The notes under the pieces are model-generated. The model did not search any database, had not been told where the DNA came from, and saw only the letters and a program-made list of their open reading frames with translations. Shown here in pieces: positions 7,412 through 14,434 of a DNA stretch of 15,708 nt. A program made the translations under genes and the position numbers. The stretch comes from Chamaesiphon sp031376885 (GTDB lineage Bacteria; Cyanobacteriota; Cyanobacteriia; Cyanobacteriales; Chamaesiphonaceae), in the NCBI GenBank assembly GCA_031376885.1, contig JANMEL010000178.1:1-15708 (forward strand). Direction: 5' to 3'. Position 1 is the first letter of the stretch. Each line of letters opens with the position of its first letter.

Positions 7412-8053
7412 ATGAAACCACCACACACCGAATTCTTATTAGTCCGCCACGGCGAAACCGACTGGAATATAGCCGATCGCCTCCAAGGACAACGGGATAT
7501 TCCCCTCAATCTTACAGGCTGTCGCCAAGCCCAGTCCGTCGCCGATCGTCTATCCACAACCATTATCGACCGAGCCTACAGCAGCCCACTCACCAGAGCC
7601 AGCAAAACCGTCCAAATCCTGCTCGGCGATCGCCCAATTGCCCTCCAACTCGTGCCCGCTCTCCAAGAAGTTAACCACGGCGACTGGGAAGGACGCACCA
7701 ATACCGAACTACAAGCAGCCCATCCCTACGAATACCACCTCTGGAAAAACAATCCCCTCGCTTGCCGCAAACCCAACGGTGAAACCATCGAACAGCTAGC
7801 TGATCGCGCCATAGGGGGCTGGCAAACCATCGTTCAGGATTCCACCGATGCTGGCTGTCAAACAGTCCTCGTCGTCGCCCACAAAGTCACCATTCAGACC
7901 ATCCTCTGCCACATTCACGGACTGGAGCTAGAACACTTTTGGGACTTCCCCCAAGATAACTGCGCCATCAATATCATCCATTACCGCGATGGCAGTCCCC
8001 GACTAAGAACCACCAACCTCAACCTCTGGCAATCATCCCCAATTGGCATTTAG
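7412..8053 (+). CDS. Histidine phosphatase superfamily protein (phosphoglycerate-mutase-like)
   Basis: The 213-residue protein has the classical layout of this superfamily. LLVRHGETDWN places the RHG motif at residues 12-14, with His13 as the phosphate-accepting residue. It is followed by RLQGQRDIPLNLTG, AYSSPLTRASKT, EVNHGDWEGRT (acidic catalytic region) and VLVVAHKVTIQTIL with the second His at 157. Such enzymes remove phosphate from sugars, acylglycerols, cobalamin precursors or proteins, and the substrate cannot be read from the sequence. A true cofactor-dependent mutase role is less likely at this length. The gene is host-like in composition and is followed by a strong hairpin at 8062-8088. 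Confidence 0.92.
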   Translation: MKPPHTEFLLVRHGETDWNIADRLQGQRDIPLNLTGCRQAQSVADRLSTTIIDRAYSSPLTRASKTVQILLGDRPIALQLVPALQEVNHGDWEGRTNTELQAAHPYEYHLWKNNPLACRKPNGETIEQLADRAIGGWQTIVQDSTDAGCQTVLVVAHKVTIQTILCHIHGLELEHFWDFPQDNCAINIIHYRDGSPRLRTTNLNLWQSSPIGI

Positions 8054-8061
8054 CATTACCT

Positions 8062-8088
8062 CAAAGGCGATCGACTCGATCGCCTTTG
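8062..8088 (+). terminator. Strong hairpin between the phosphatase and dehydrogenase genes
   Basis: Bases 8062-8073 (CAAAGGCGATCG) pair perfectly with 8077-8088 (CGATCGCCTTTG) around the three-base loop ACT, giving a 12-bp stem. There is no long T run after it, so it may be a non-classical terminator or simply a hairpin built on two HIP1-like words. It lies just after the phosphatase stop, and its last three bases overlap the upstream ATG at 8086, which argues against that start. Confidence 0.55.
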
Positions 8089-8130
8089 GGAAAACATCTC
8101 GATCGACTATTTATCTTACATCCAAAAATT

Positions 8131-9015
8131 ATGACTACAACTAATATTGCTTGGATCGGACTTGGCGGCATGGGTTCCCCGATGGCTCAAAACCTTGCTA
8201 CCCAAACAGAATTTTCAGTTAAAGGCTGGAACCGCACTCAACAGGGTCGTCCCTTAGTCAAACTAGCCCAGGAACGTGGTGTCGAAGTCGTTCCTACCAT
8301 CCAAGCCGCCGTTGCTGCTGCTGACATTATCTGTACTTGCGTCAGCGATGTCCAAGATGTCGATCGAGTCATCTTTGGTGAAGGTGGGATTGCTCACTAT
8401 GCCCAGCCCGGATCGATCGTCATCGACCTTAGCACGATCGGCCCTCAAGCTGCGCGGGACATCGCCCAAAAACTCCAGCCTTACAACATCCACTTCCTCG
8501 ATGCTCCCGTCTCCGGTGGCGACATCGGCGCACAGCAAGGTACCCTCACCATCATGGTAGGTGGCGACCGAGTGGACTTCGATCGAGCCTTGCCCGTTTT
8601 TAACGCGATCGGCAAAAAAATCGTTCACTGTGGAGCCGTCGGCAGCGGACAAGCGATCAAACTGTGTAACCAAGTCCTCTGTGGCATTCACATGGTCGCC
8701 CTCACCGAAGCAATGTTACTCGCCCAGCAACTAGGAGTAGATCCGCATCTCGCGATCGATATTTGCAATAGTGGTGCGGGCGGTTCCTGGGCATTAGCCA
8801 ACCTTGCACCCAAAGCTGTAACTGGTGACTTCCAGCCAGGGTTTATGGTCAAACATATCCTCAAAGACCTTCGCCTCGTCGATGAAAATCTCCAAGAGCT
8901 AGACCTACCTGGCGTAACTCTTGCCAACCAAATGTTCGAGAGCGTGCGCGATCTCGGCGGTGCCGAACAGGGCACCCAAGCGATGATTCGCGCCTATCAA
9001 CAACACGACAGCTAA
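8131..9015 (+). CDS. 3-hydroxyisobutyrate dehydrogenase family NAD(P)-dependent oxidoreductase
   Basis: The 294-residue protein begins MTTTNIAWIGLGGMGSPMAQ, with the Rossmann GLGGMG motif at 10-15 that binds NAD(P). Next come CVSDVQDVDRVI, the substrate-contact segments VIDLSTIGP and FLDAPVSGGDIGAQQGTL, and the catalytic Lys177 in GQAIKLCNQ. The C-terminal helical domain ends MFESVRDLGGAEQGTQAM. Members reduce or oxidise beta-hydroxyacids, such as 3-hydroxyisobutyrate, tartronate semialdehyde or succinic semialdehyde, and the exact substrate is not readable. I chose the ATG at 8131. The alternative at 8086 adds 15 residues outside the family's usual start and begins within the hairpin. The desaturase-type gene follows after 45 bases, so co-transcription is possible. 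Confidence 0.93.
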   Translation: MTTTNIAWIGLGGMGSPMAQNLATQTEFSVKGWNRTQQGRPLVKLAQERGVEVVPTIQAAVAAADIICTCVSDVQDVDRVIFGEGGIAHYAQPGSIVIDLSTIGPQAARDIAQKLQPYNIHFLDAPVSGGDIGAQQGTLTIMVGGDRVDFDRALPVFNAIGKKIVHCGAVGSGQAIKLCNQVLCGIHMVALTEAMLLAQQLGVDPHLAIDICNSGAGGSWALANLAPKAVTGDFQPGFMVKHILKDLRLVDENLQELDLPGVTLANQMFESVRDLGGAEQGTQAMIRAYQQHDS

Positions 9016-9060
9016 ACGTTTAGCAATCGAGATCGATACCTCCACCTCACACGATTTAGT

Positions 9061-10038
9061 ATGACGACTACACTACCCACAGCTATCCACGATCGTCCCA
9101 AGTTTTATACTCGCCACCCCTTCCCCCTGGAAATTAAGCGATCGATTACCGCACTCCATGAGTTAGATAACTGGCATGGCATCTTACAAGTCACCGAAGA
9201 CTGGTTGTTAATTCTCGCTGCCATAGCGACTTCGATCTCTGCTTGGCAGTTTTTCCCCCTCTGGGTTGCAATCCCAGTTTACCTTGCAGCGATCGTCCTA
9301 ATTGGAGCCAGACAACGCGGCTTACGAGTCAATAACCATCAAGCCACCCACAACGCTCTAGCCAAACACCCCCAGCTAAACTATCTGCTGGCAACTATCT
9401 TCGGAGCCTGGTTAGTCCTAGAGAGCTTTTCGGGATTCGATGATACCCATAATTCTCGCGAACACGGTCATCATCCCAATCTGGGGACAGCCAAAGACAT
9501 CGATCATATGTCAGTGGTTGGTAATGGATTGTACGATGCAGTTACAGTCGAGCATTACCTCTGGAGTCTGCCCCTCCACACTCCGAATTACCTAAAATTT
9601 CTGTTTAGCCACCGAATTTTTAACCCTCGCGAAAATCCTCAAGAGCGGGTAACTCGACTGTTCTACTTTGGATCGATCGCCTTTTTATTCATTTACGCTG
9701 GCTTTGGCACTGAATTCTTACTCTACTGGCTAGTTCCGCTCTTCACCACCGCCAATTGGATCGGCTCGTTTATTCAGGTAGCCGAACACTATCCGCTGAT
9801 GATGGCATCCGAGCCAGTAGACATCTATCTCAGCCGCAACCGCATTCTGTCCCCGTTCTGGAATATTTTGGTTAGCACCCACCAAGAAGGCTACCACCTG
9901 ATTCACCACCTCTATCCCAAGCTCCCCATGTGGAATATGAGTAAGGCGCACCAGATTTTGATGTCCGATCCTGCCTATGCAGCCATTCATCCCAACACTG
10001 GCATGAATGCCCTCATCGATAGCCTGACCAAAAAATAA
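9061..10038 (+). CDS. Membrane fatty-acid-desaturase-family protein (desaturase or carotenoid hydroxylase type)
   Basis: The 325-residue protein has hydrophobic blocks at about 47-80, 108-122 and 200-240. It carries the three histidine clusters of membrane di-iron oxygenases: HQATH (93-97), HGHH (135-138) and HLIHH (279-283) within THQEGYHLIHHLYPKLP, plus His243 in AEHYPL. These residues bind the di-iron centre that uses oxygen to desaturate or hydroxylate lipid or carotenoid substrates. The HLIHHLYPKLPMWNM end resembles both acyl-lipid desaturases and CrtR-type hydroxylases, so the substrate stays open. The protein probably sits in thylakoid or plasma membrane. The ATG at 9061 is the first in frame and has no strong ribosome site. 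A hairpin follows the stop. Confidence 0.87.
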   Translation: MTTTLPTAIHDRPKFYTRHPFPLEIKRSITALHELDNWHGILQVTEDWLLILAAIATSISAWQFFPLWVAIPVYLAAIVLIGARQRGLRVNNHQATHNALAKHPQLNYLLATIFGAWLVLESFSGFDDTHNSREHGHHPNLGTAKDIDHMSVVGNGLYDAVTVEHYLWSLPLHTPNYLKFLFSHRIFNPRENPQERVTRLFYFGSIAFLFIYAGFGTEFLLYWLVPLFTTANWIGSFIQVAEHYPLMMASEPVDIYLSRNRILSPFWNILVSTHQEGYHLIHHLYPKLPMWNMSKAHQILMSDPAYAAIHPNTGMNALIDSLTKK

Positions 10039-10045
10039 CCTCATC

Positions 10046-10072
10046 GACTTCCCCTCCAGATCGAGGGGAGTC
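10046..10072 (+). terminator. Hairpin after the desaturase-family gene
   Basis: GACT and CCCCTC (10046-10049, 10051-10056) pair with GAGGGG and AGTC (10063-10072), leaving one bulged T and a six-base loop. This gives a GC-rich 10-bp stem eight bases after the stop. There is no T run on the + strand, so it is a likely but non-classical terminator. Confidence 0.5.
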
Positions 10073-10113
10073 TACCCCAAATCGAATACCCCGCTAAATT
10101 TTGCTAAATAGTT

Positions 10114-10710
10114 ATGACCACTTGCACTGTAACTCCCAAACTAACCGATCGATTTACTGCTGCTGTTACCTATGCCAGTAAACTACACGCTCACCAAGTC
10201 AGAAAAGGCAGCAACGTTCCTTACCTTAGCCACTTACTCAGTGTTTCTGCCCTCGTCCTCGAAGATGGTGGGGATGAAGACGAAGCAATTGCCGCGCTCC
10301 TCCATGACACGGTAGAAGACTGTGGTGGTGAAGCAATTAGGTTAGAAATAGCCGCTAAGTTTGGTAGCCGAGTTAATGATATCGTCGCAGGCTGCACCGA
10401 AACAGCAATCTCACCCAAGCCACCTTGGGCAGAGCGGAAACAACAGTATATCGACCAGATTCGAGTCGCTAGCCCCTCAATCATCCGCGTATCCCTAGCA
10501 GATAAACTTCACAATGCTCGATCGATCTTTAGAGACTACCAACGACTGGGGGAAGCTGTCTGGGACAACTTCAAAGGCAGCAAAACCGACAGCCTGAAAT
10601 TCTATCGATCGCTGATTGCAATCTATCGGCAGCAGAGTAAATCGTACATGGTGCTGGAACTGGAGCAGATTATCGATCGACTGGAGACTCCAGCAACGGC
10701 TTGGAAGTAA
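10114..10710 (+). CDS. HD-domain phosphohydrolase, RelA/SpoT-hydrolase-like
   Basis: The 198-residue protein matches the hydrolase half of RelA/SpoT proteins without a synthetase domain. Visible motifs are AHQVRKGSNVPYLSHLLSV (His40), IAALLHDTVED (His64-Asp65) and SLADKLHNARSI (Asp130), the metal-binding set of the HD fold. By family it would be a small alarmone hydrolase or a related nucleotide phosphohydrolase, and the substrate is not proven. Stand-alone proteins of this kind are common in bacteria outside stringent-response loci. The stop codon lies inside palindrome copy 2 (10701-10720), so the coding end and the element overlap. The start ATG is the first in frame and lacks a clear ribosome site. 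Confidence 0.88.
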   Translation: MTTCTVTPKLTDRFTAAVTYASKLHAHQVRKGSNVPYLSHLLSVSALVLEDGGDEDEAIAALLHDTVEDCGGEAIRLEIAAKFGSRVNDIVAGCTETAISPKPPWAERKQQYIDQIRVASPSIIRVSLADKLHNARSIFRDYQRLGEAVWDNFKGSKTDSLKFYRSLIAIYRQQSKSYMVLELEQIIDRLETPATAWK

Positions 10711-10720
10711 CCATTTCCAG
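10701..10720 (+). promoter_or_regulatory. Palindromic operator-like element, copy 2 (upstream of the vWA-like gene)
   Basis: TTGGAAGTAACCATTTCCAG keeps the TGGAA-N8-TTCCA dyad and the final AG. It is 80 bases before the vWA-like gene, overlaps the stop of the HD gene, and is followed by GTTAAAT like the other copies. Confidence 0.55.
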
Positions 10721-10800
10721 CAGGGTGTTAAATCTACATCAGTCAGAACATCGTAGTTCTCCAAGGCGGTCGCTTTAACACTCATTCAGGAACCAAACGC

Positions 10801-11484
10801 ATGAAAGACATTGCTCATCCCGAATCAAACAATACTCCGACCTGGCAGTCTCCTGTCTGCTGGGTCTTGGCAGCAGTTGGTGTCGTAATGATTTACTCGG
10901 TCTACCGTTATATTCAAACAAATCGTGCGGTCGTACTCTCTTATATTGATGTCTCGGATTCAGTCCAGCCCTATCGCAAGGCAATGACTGAAATCTGCGA
11001 AGCCGTAAATGAGGCACTGATCGACGGGGATACACGGATCGAAGCCAAATTTGCCGATCGAGTGCTGGTCACTAGCAATACTACTCATGAAGGTAAACAG
11101 GCGATCGGGGACTGTCAAAAGATTACCCAAAAACCTGAAGGCGTTGGTAAGCATCCTGGTACCGATATCGTGGAAGTATTTCAGAGTATCGATACAGAAG
11201 TTCAGCACCAGCGCAGCCAAGGTAATAAACAGCCCGTTGTGACCATTCTGGCGATTCAAGCCGCAGAACCTAAGATTGGAAAAAAACCGACCGATCCCAA
11301 GATCGTCAAAGAATGGGTTCAAAAAATTGCCAAAGAAGGCTACCTCAGTATTATCGGGCCGGAAGTAATACTGCAAAGTCAACTGAGTAAAGAGTTGGTC
11401 AAAATTCCCAACGTTAAGGTTTGTACCTTTAGTCAAGCCAAAGATTGCGGGATCGACTGGGCCTTTAGCCAAGCCCGAAAGTAG
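10801..11484 (+). CDS. Membrane-anchored protein with a von Willebrand A-like domain
   Basis: The 227-residue protein has one hydrophobic segment (about residues 17-35, CWVLAAVGVVMIYSVY). It is followed by a globular domain starting RAVVLSYIDVSDSVQPYRK. Asp50, Ser52 and Ser54 form the DxSxS start of a vWA metal site (MIDAS), and the region after it alternates strands and helices, including PVVTILAIQAAEP. The later MIDAS aspartate is not evident, so metal binding is uncertain. The single anchor at the N terminus and Arg36/Arg42 after it leave the topology open. An AGGAA lies nine bases before the ATG. It is the first of three membrane-protein genes in the same direction, each preceded by the shared palindrome. 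I do not recognise the family beyond the vWA-like fold. Confidence 0.72.
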   Translation: MKDIAHPESNNTPTWQSPVCWVLAAVGVVMIYSVYRYIQTNRAVVLSYIDVSDSVQPYRKAMTEICEAVNEALIDGDTRIEAKFADRVLVTSNTTHEGKQAIGDCQKITQKPEGVGKHPGTDIVEVFQSIDTEVQHQRSQGNKQPVVTILAIQAAEPKIGKKPTDPKIVKEWVQKIAKEGYLSIIGPEVILQSQLSKELVKIPNVKVCTFSQAKDCGIDWAFSQARK

Positions 11485-11485
11485 C

Positions 11486-11505
11486 TTGGAAACAGTCATT
11501 TCCAG
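11486..11505 (+). promoter_or_regulatory. Palindromic operator-like element, copy 3 (upstream of the small membrane gene)
   Basis: TTGGAAACAGTCATTTCCAG starts two bases after the stop of the vWA-like gene and 61 bases before the next start. Both half-sites and the N8 spacing are intact, and the preceding GC matches copy 2 (GCTTGGAA). Confidence 0.55.
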
Positions 11506-11546
11506 GTGAGGAATAACATGGCTATGTACTACCAAGGAGAACTGCA

Positions 11547-11960
11547 ATGCACAAGAATGACAGAATCCAGAAATGGGTACAGACAGATCCAGTTTTGTAC
11601 TCAAGGCTGGGGGAAGACCACCAAGCTAACCTGACACACATCGTCGAGCAGGCTGGAAAAATAGATTTCGCCAAGAACCGCCGACATGAATTAGCCTCGA
11701 CAACTCACACCAAACCGCCAATCTCCAAAGGTCTAGCACGCGCGATCGTCATAGTTCTCGGTTGTATGACCTTCAGTGCAGCATCTGGACAAGTTGCCAA
11801 GCAAACCCTAGCTGGAGCTTTAGTAATTCCAGCCAGTATTGTAGGTGGCATTATTGGTGGAGTGCTGGGACATGAGATGGCGACGATCGTCTTTACTGGA
11901 CTATTACTAAAAAATAGCACCACTCAAGCTCGACGGAGCCTGCACAAACGTCAGCCTTAA
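11547..11960 (+). CDS. Unassigned small membrane protein, glycine-rich
   Basis: The 137-residue protein has a polar, charged N-terminal part (1-60) followed by two hydrophobic segments, about 62-80 (GLARAIVIVLGCMTFSAASG) and 88-120. The second is rich in small residues (IVGGIIGGVLG), a glycine-zipper-like pattern that favours helix packing or self-association. A short basic tail (QARRSLHKRQP) follows. An AGGAG seven bases before the ATG supports the start. It lies between the vWA-like gene and the coiled-coil membrane gene, and is followed by a terminator at 12010-12028. I do not recognise the family and infer no function. Confidence 0.72.
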   Translation: MHKNDRIQKWVQTDPVLYSRLGEDHQANLTHIVEQAGKIDFAKNRRHELASTTHTKPPISKGLARAIVIVLGCMTFSAASGQVAKQTLAGALVIPASIVGGIIGGVLGHEMATIVFTGLLLKNSTTQARRSLHKRQP

Positions 11961-12009
11961 CGACGGAGATTTAGCCCTCAAGAGTCATCTAGCCAACCAA
12001 GCTATTTTG

Positions 12010-12028
12010 GCCTCTTCAGGGGCTTTTT
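12010..12028 (+). terminator. Rho-independent terminator after the small membrane gene
   Basis: GCCTC (12010-12014) pairs with GGGGC (12019-12023), with one G-T pair, around the loop TTCA. A run of five T follows directly. It is 49 bases after the stop and separates this gene from the next, which has its own upstream palindrome. Confidence 0.65.
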
Positions 12029-12089
12029 CGCTCTGTAGTAACAAGATTTATTGGGCAGCAGTTTCGATTGACAGCATGAGGAAATAAAG

Positions 12090-12109
12090 TTGGAAGCGAC
12101 TGATTCCAG
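12090..12109 (+). promoter_or_regulatory. Palindromic operator-like element, copy 4 (upstream of the coiled-coil membrane gene)
   Basis: TTGGAAGCGACTGATTCCAG keeps the same half-sites and N8 spacing. It lies in the 278-base gap after the terminator and 129 bases before the next start. It is followed by GGTCAAAT, close to the GGTAAAT after copy 1. The rest of the gap holds a weak TATAAA at 12201-12206 and nothing else I can name. Confidence 0.5.
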
Positions 12110-12238
12110 CCCAATGGTCAAATGTATATAGATTGATATCCGCTAAAATTTCATCCGGTCGCGTGCTTCTACCTGTAGATTGTCCGAGCTAGCTTCACTG
12201 TATAAAAATCTCGCTTCACACAGGAGTTTTCTGACATC

Positions 12239-13039
12239 ATGACCAACAATCTAAAGATTAAATATCATGAGGCTCAACATCACGAACTGGAAAGAGTCGA
12301 ATCTAAACACGACCACCTGCCAAAGATGGCAATCGCCATTACTGGACTGCTTACCTTAGCAGAATCTGGAACGGTTTTTATGCTGATGTTGTTCAAAGTT
12401 GGAATATTTGTAGCTGCAATCAATGCCCTACTACCAGTCGCTTTCCTTGGTGGTATTGCTTACTTTTACGCTCAGATGTTTGAGCTACCAGAGAAAAATA
12501 AAGAGCTAATCGAGCAGTACGATCTTACGCTGGAAAGAGAAGCGATCGGTGAAGCTGAGATGTTCCAACTAATTCCCGACCAGTATGAGTATGATGGTCA
12601 GAAAATCGATGTCTATATGAATTGGATGAAAACCTCCGATCTGTATAGCTCTGTCCAATCTGAAGCTATGCTCAAATCCAAATTTGATGAAAAATTCTTT
12701 ACCCAAAGAAGTTTAGAGATGGATCGAGAATGCTGTCAACATCTGGAACTGCGCCATCAGCGATATCGCCATGATGCCGATCGATTAGCCCAAGAGCCAT
12801 GCCCTCTATCTACTCAAAATCTGCCTCCACACCAAGTTCAAGCCCAGTCTGAAAGATGGTATGCCCGCAAACTAGAGAAACTACAATCTGAGTTAGAAGT
12901 AGATTTAGGCTTCATCAACGAGCGGCACAAGATTATGAAGCAGCACTGTCATAATGCGATCGAAACAGCTCGCCGTGACTTTCAAGTAGCTCAGACAGCC
13001 AGAGAAAAGAGCCGCCAAGAGGAGAATTTAGCAAGCTAG
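12239..13039 (+). CDS. Unassigned two-helix membrane protein with a long helical, coiled-coil-like tail
   Basis: The 266-residue protein has a His/Glu/Lys-rich N terminus (1-28), two adjacent membrane segments (about 29-53 and 56-79), and then ~185 residues predicted by eye to be mostly helical and highly charged. The tail has LEKLQSELEVDLGFINERHK and a final TAREKSRQEENLAS. A hairpin-like pair of membrane helices followed by a cytoplasmic coiled coil is the simplest topology. Paired cysteines occur at 165-166. An AGGAG 12 bases before the ATG supports the start. It is preceded by palindrome copy 4 and followed by a strong terminator, so it is probably its own transcript within the same regulon as its neighbours. 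No family is recognised. Confidence 0.72.
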   Translation: MTNNLKIKYHEAQHHELERVESKHDHLPKMAIAITGLLTLAESGTVFMLMLFKVGIFVAAINALLPVAFLGGIAYFYAQMFELPEKNKELIEQYDLTLEREAIGEAEMFQLIPDQYEYDGQKIDVYMNWMKTSDLYSSVQSEAMLKSKFDEKFFTQRSLEMDRECCQHLELRHQRYRHDADRLAQEPCPLSTQNLPPHQVQAQSERWYARKLEKLQSELEVDLGFINERHKIMKQHCHNAIETARRDFQVAQTAREKSRQEENLAS

Positions 13040-13045
13040 AGTATT

Positions 13046-13069
13046 TGCCCCTACTAAGGTAGGGGCTTT
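13046..13069 (+). terminator. Strong Rho-independent terminator
   Basis: GCCCCTAC (13046-13053) pairs perfectly with GTAGGGGC (13058-13065) around a TAAG loop, and TTTT follows. It is the clearest terminator in the window and ends the group of membrane genes. Confidence 0.88.
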
Positions 13070-13200
13070 TCGATCGGCATGTGTGCTTCGGGTATTAGTT
13101 GAGATCGACAGCATCACCAAAAAACGAGATTTATCGATCTTTTCCCTGATGTCCCAGGGCTTCTACTATAGTGTTTGATATCGATCGGTTCTCCCCCTTC

Positions 13201-14316
13201 ATGAGTAAGCCCAGTATCTTGATTCTCGACGATGATGAAATGTGGCTGGCGCGACACGAGCGGCGGCTAACTCAAGCTGGGTTTAAGTGCTTTGCTACCC
13301 AAAATGCCAAACAAGCAATCGATTGGGGCAAATCCCAAACCTCGATTAAATTTGGACTGATCGATGAAATTCTGTTCGTACCACCCGTACCCATAGATGA
13401 ATCCCAACGGGAACTCCAACGCTGGCAAGGCTCTGGTGCGATTCGTGAAATTGTAGCCATGCGCCACGATATCCAATTCATCATCGTCACCTCTGCACCC
13501 CAACTTCACAGTCAGGAAAACGATCGATTATTCAGTCGTGAAACCAGTAAATTACGCCGCCAACCCCAAGTTGTCGATCTGATTCATAAACAAGATATCG
13601 AGATCGATCCCGATACAGAATATCGCTGGTTGATCGGTGAAATCCTCGATCGCAGCAAGCACAACATCATTGGCAGAACCCTTGACATCAAACCCCGCGT
13701 TCTGCTGGGAATCGGACTCGATCCCAGCATATATGAATCGATCGCCGAAGCACTAGATCGTCAGCGGACGAATCACTTACTGCTAACCCCTTACCTCAAA
13801 AAGCTACCCGAACATCAATCCAAACCAACAATTGAAAAACTAATCTCTTCCGCAATCGAACAATGTATCTTCGTCGAAGCTCCTGGATCTAAAAAACTCG
13901 ATCGAACTTCGATTAAGCCTAATTCCCAATCGGGACAGATTATCTCAATCCTCGCCACGCGCTCGGAACTTCAACAAAACACGATCGTCCGAGAAGCCGA
14001 CTATCAATACAATCCTCGCAGCAAAGATCGTCCCTACGATATCGATTCCACTCAAGACAGTCAACAATCGGTTGACTTTGCCTACGAATATAGCGATGGA
14101 CGCAAACACCGCCGCGATGGTGTTCAAATCGAAACCAGACAGACAGAATCTCGGCTTAAAACAGCTATCCACCGCCTCAAACAAGATTTAGCCAAAGCCA
14201 ATGTCGCCCCACTCGATACGCTGTTTAACTTTAATGGAGAAGGCTACATTCCTAACTTTGAATTGGGGATCGTAGTCTATAGCGTTAAACCAAAACGGAA
14301 AAAGATTGTGGGATAA
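13201..14316 (+). CDS. Response-regulator-like protein with receiver domain and possible C-terminal winged helix
   Basis: From the ATG at 13201 the product has 371 residues. Residues 1-150 are a receiver domain: ILDDDE (Asp10-Asp12), FGLIDEIL (Asp55, likely phosphorylated), FIIVTSAP (Thr97/Ser98) and LIHKQD (Lys130). The loop after Asp55 is longer than usual (VPPVPIDESQRELQRW). A middle region of unknown fold follows. Residues ~320-360, LKTAIHRLKQDLAKAN then FNFNGEGYI, resemble the recognition helix and wing of OmpR-type output domains (RxLRxKL...RGxGYxL), but this is a by-eye match. I prefer 13201 to the GTG at 13171, which would add ten residues before the normal SKPSILILDDD start. A TATAGT at 13167-13172 could be a -10 box with a short leader. 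No histidine kinase gene is adjacent. Confidence 0.75.
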   Translation: MSKPSILILDDDEMWLARHERRLTQAGFKCFATQNAKQAIDWGKSQTSIKFGLIDEILFVPPVPIDESQRELQRWQGSGAIREIVAMRHDIQFIIVTSAPQLHSQENDRLFSRETSKLRRQPQVVDLIHKQDIEIDPDTEYRWLIGEILDRSKHNIIGRTLDIKPRVLLGIGLDPSIYESIAEALDRQRTNHLLLTPYLKKLPEHQSKPTIEKLISSAIEQCIFVEAPGSKKLDRTSIKPNSQSGQIISILATRSELQQNTIVREADYQYNPRSKDRPYDIDSTQDSQQSVDFAYEYSDGRKHRRDGVQIETRQTESRLKTAIHRLKQDLAKANVAPLDTLFNFNGEGYIPNFELGIVVYSVKPKRKKIVG

Positions 14317-14434
14317 GGAGGAGAGTAAGATTTAGACTAGATTAAGTACACGACAATATTCATTATCGTACTCAAAATTGCGCTAAAATACCTTGGGAGG
14401 CGATCGTTCAATCTCCCCCATCCTTGCCAATTTT

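Noticed and set aside
8086..8130. Upstream ATG for the dehydrogenase
   Set aside because: The extra 15 residues do not fit the family start and the ATG overlaps the stem of the 8062-8088 hairpin.
8263..8975. Minus-strand open frames opposite the dehydrogenase gene
   Set aside because: They mirror a gene with unmistakable dehydrogenase motifs; long antisense frames are expected from its codon use.
10960..11604. Long minus-strand open frame (214 codons) opposite the vWA-like gene
   Set aside because: It is antisense to two genes with good ribosome sites, crosses palindrome copy 3, and shows no family motif.
11518..11634. Alternative 38-codon frame starting before the small membrane gene
   Set aside because: The AGGAG at 11535 serves the ATG at 11547, whose product has clear membrane segments; the alternative is short and featureless.
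14345..14372. AGTAC...GTACT inverted pair before the recombinase gene
   Set aside because: Only five pairs match across a long spacer with no extension; it does not resemble the 15524-15553 palindrome.
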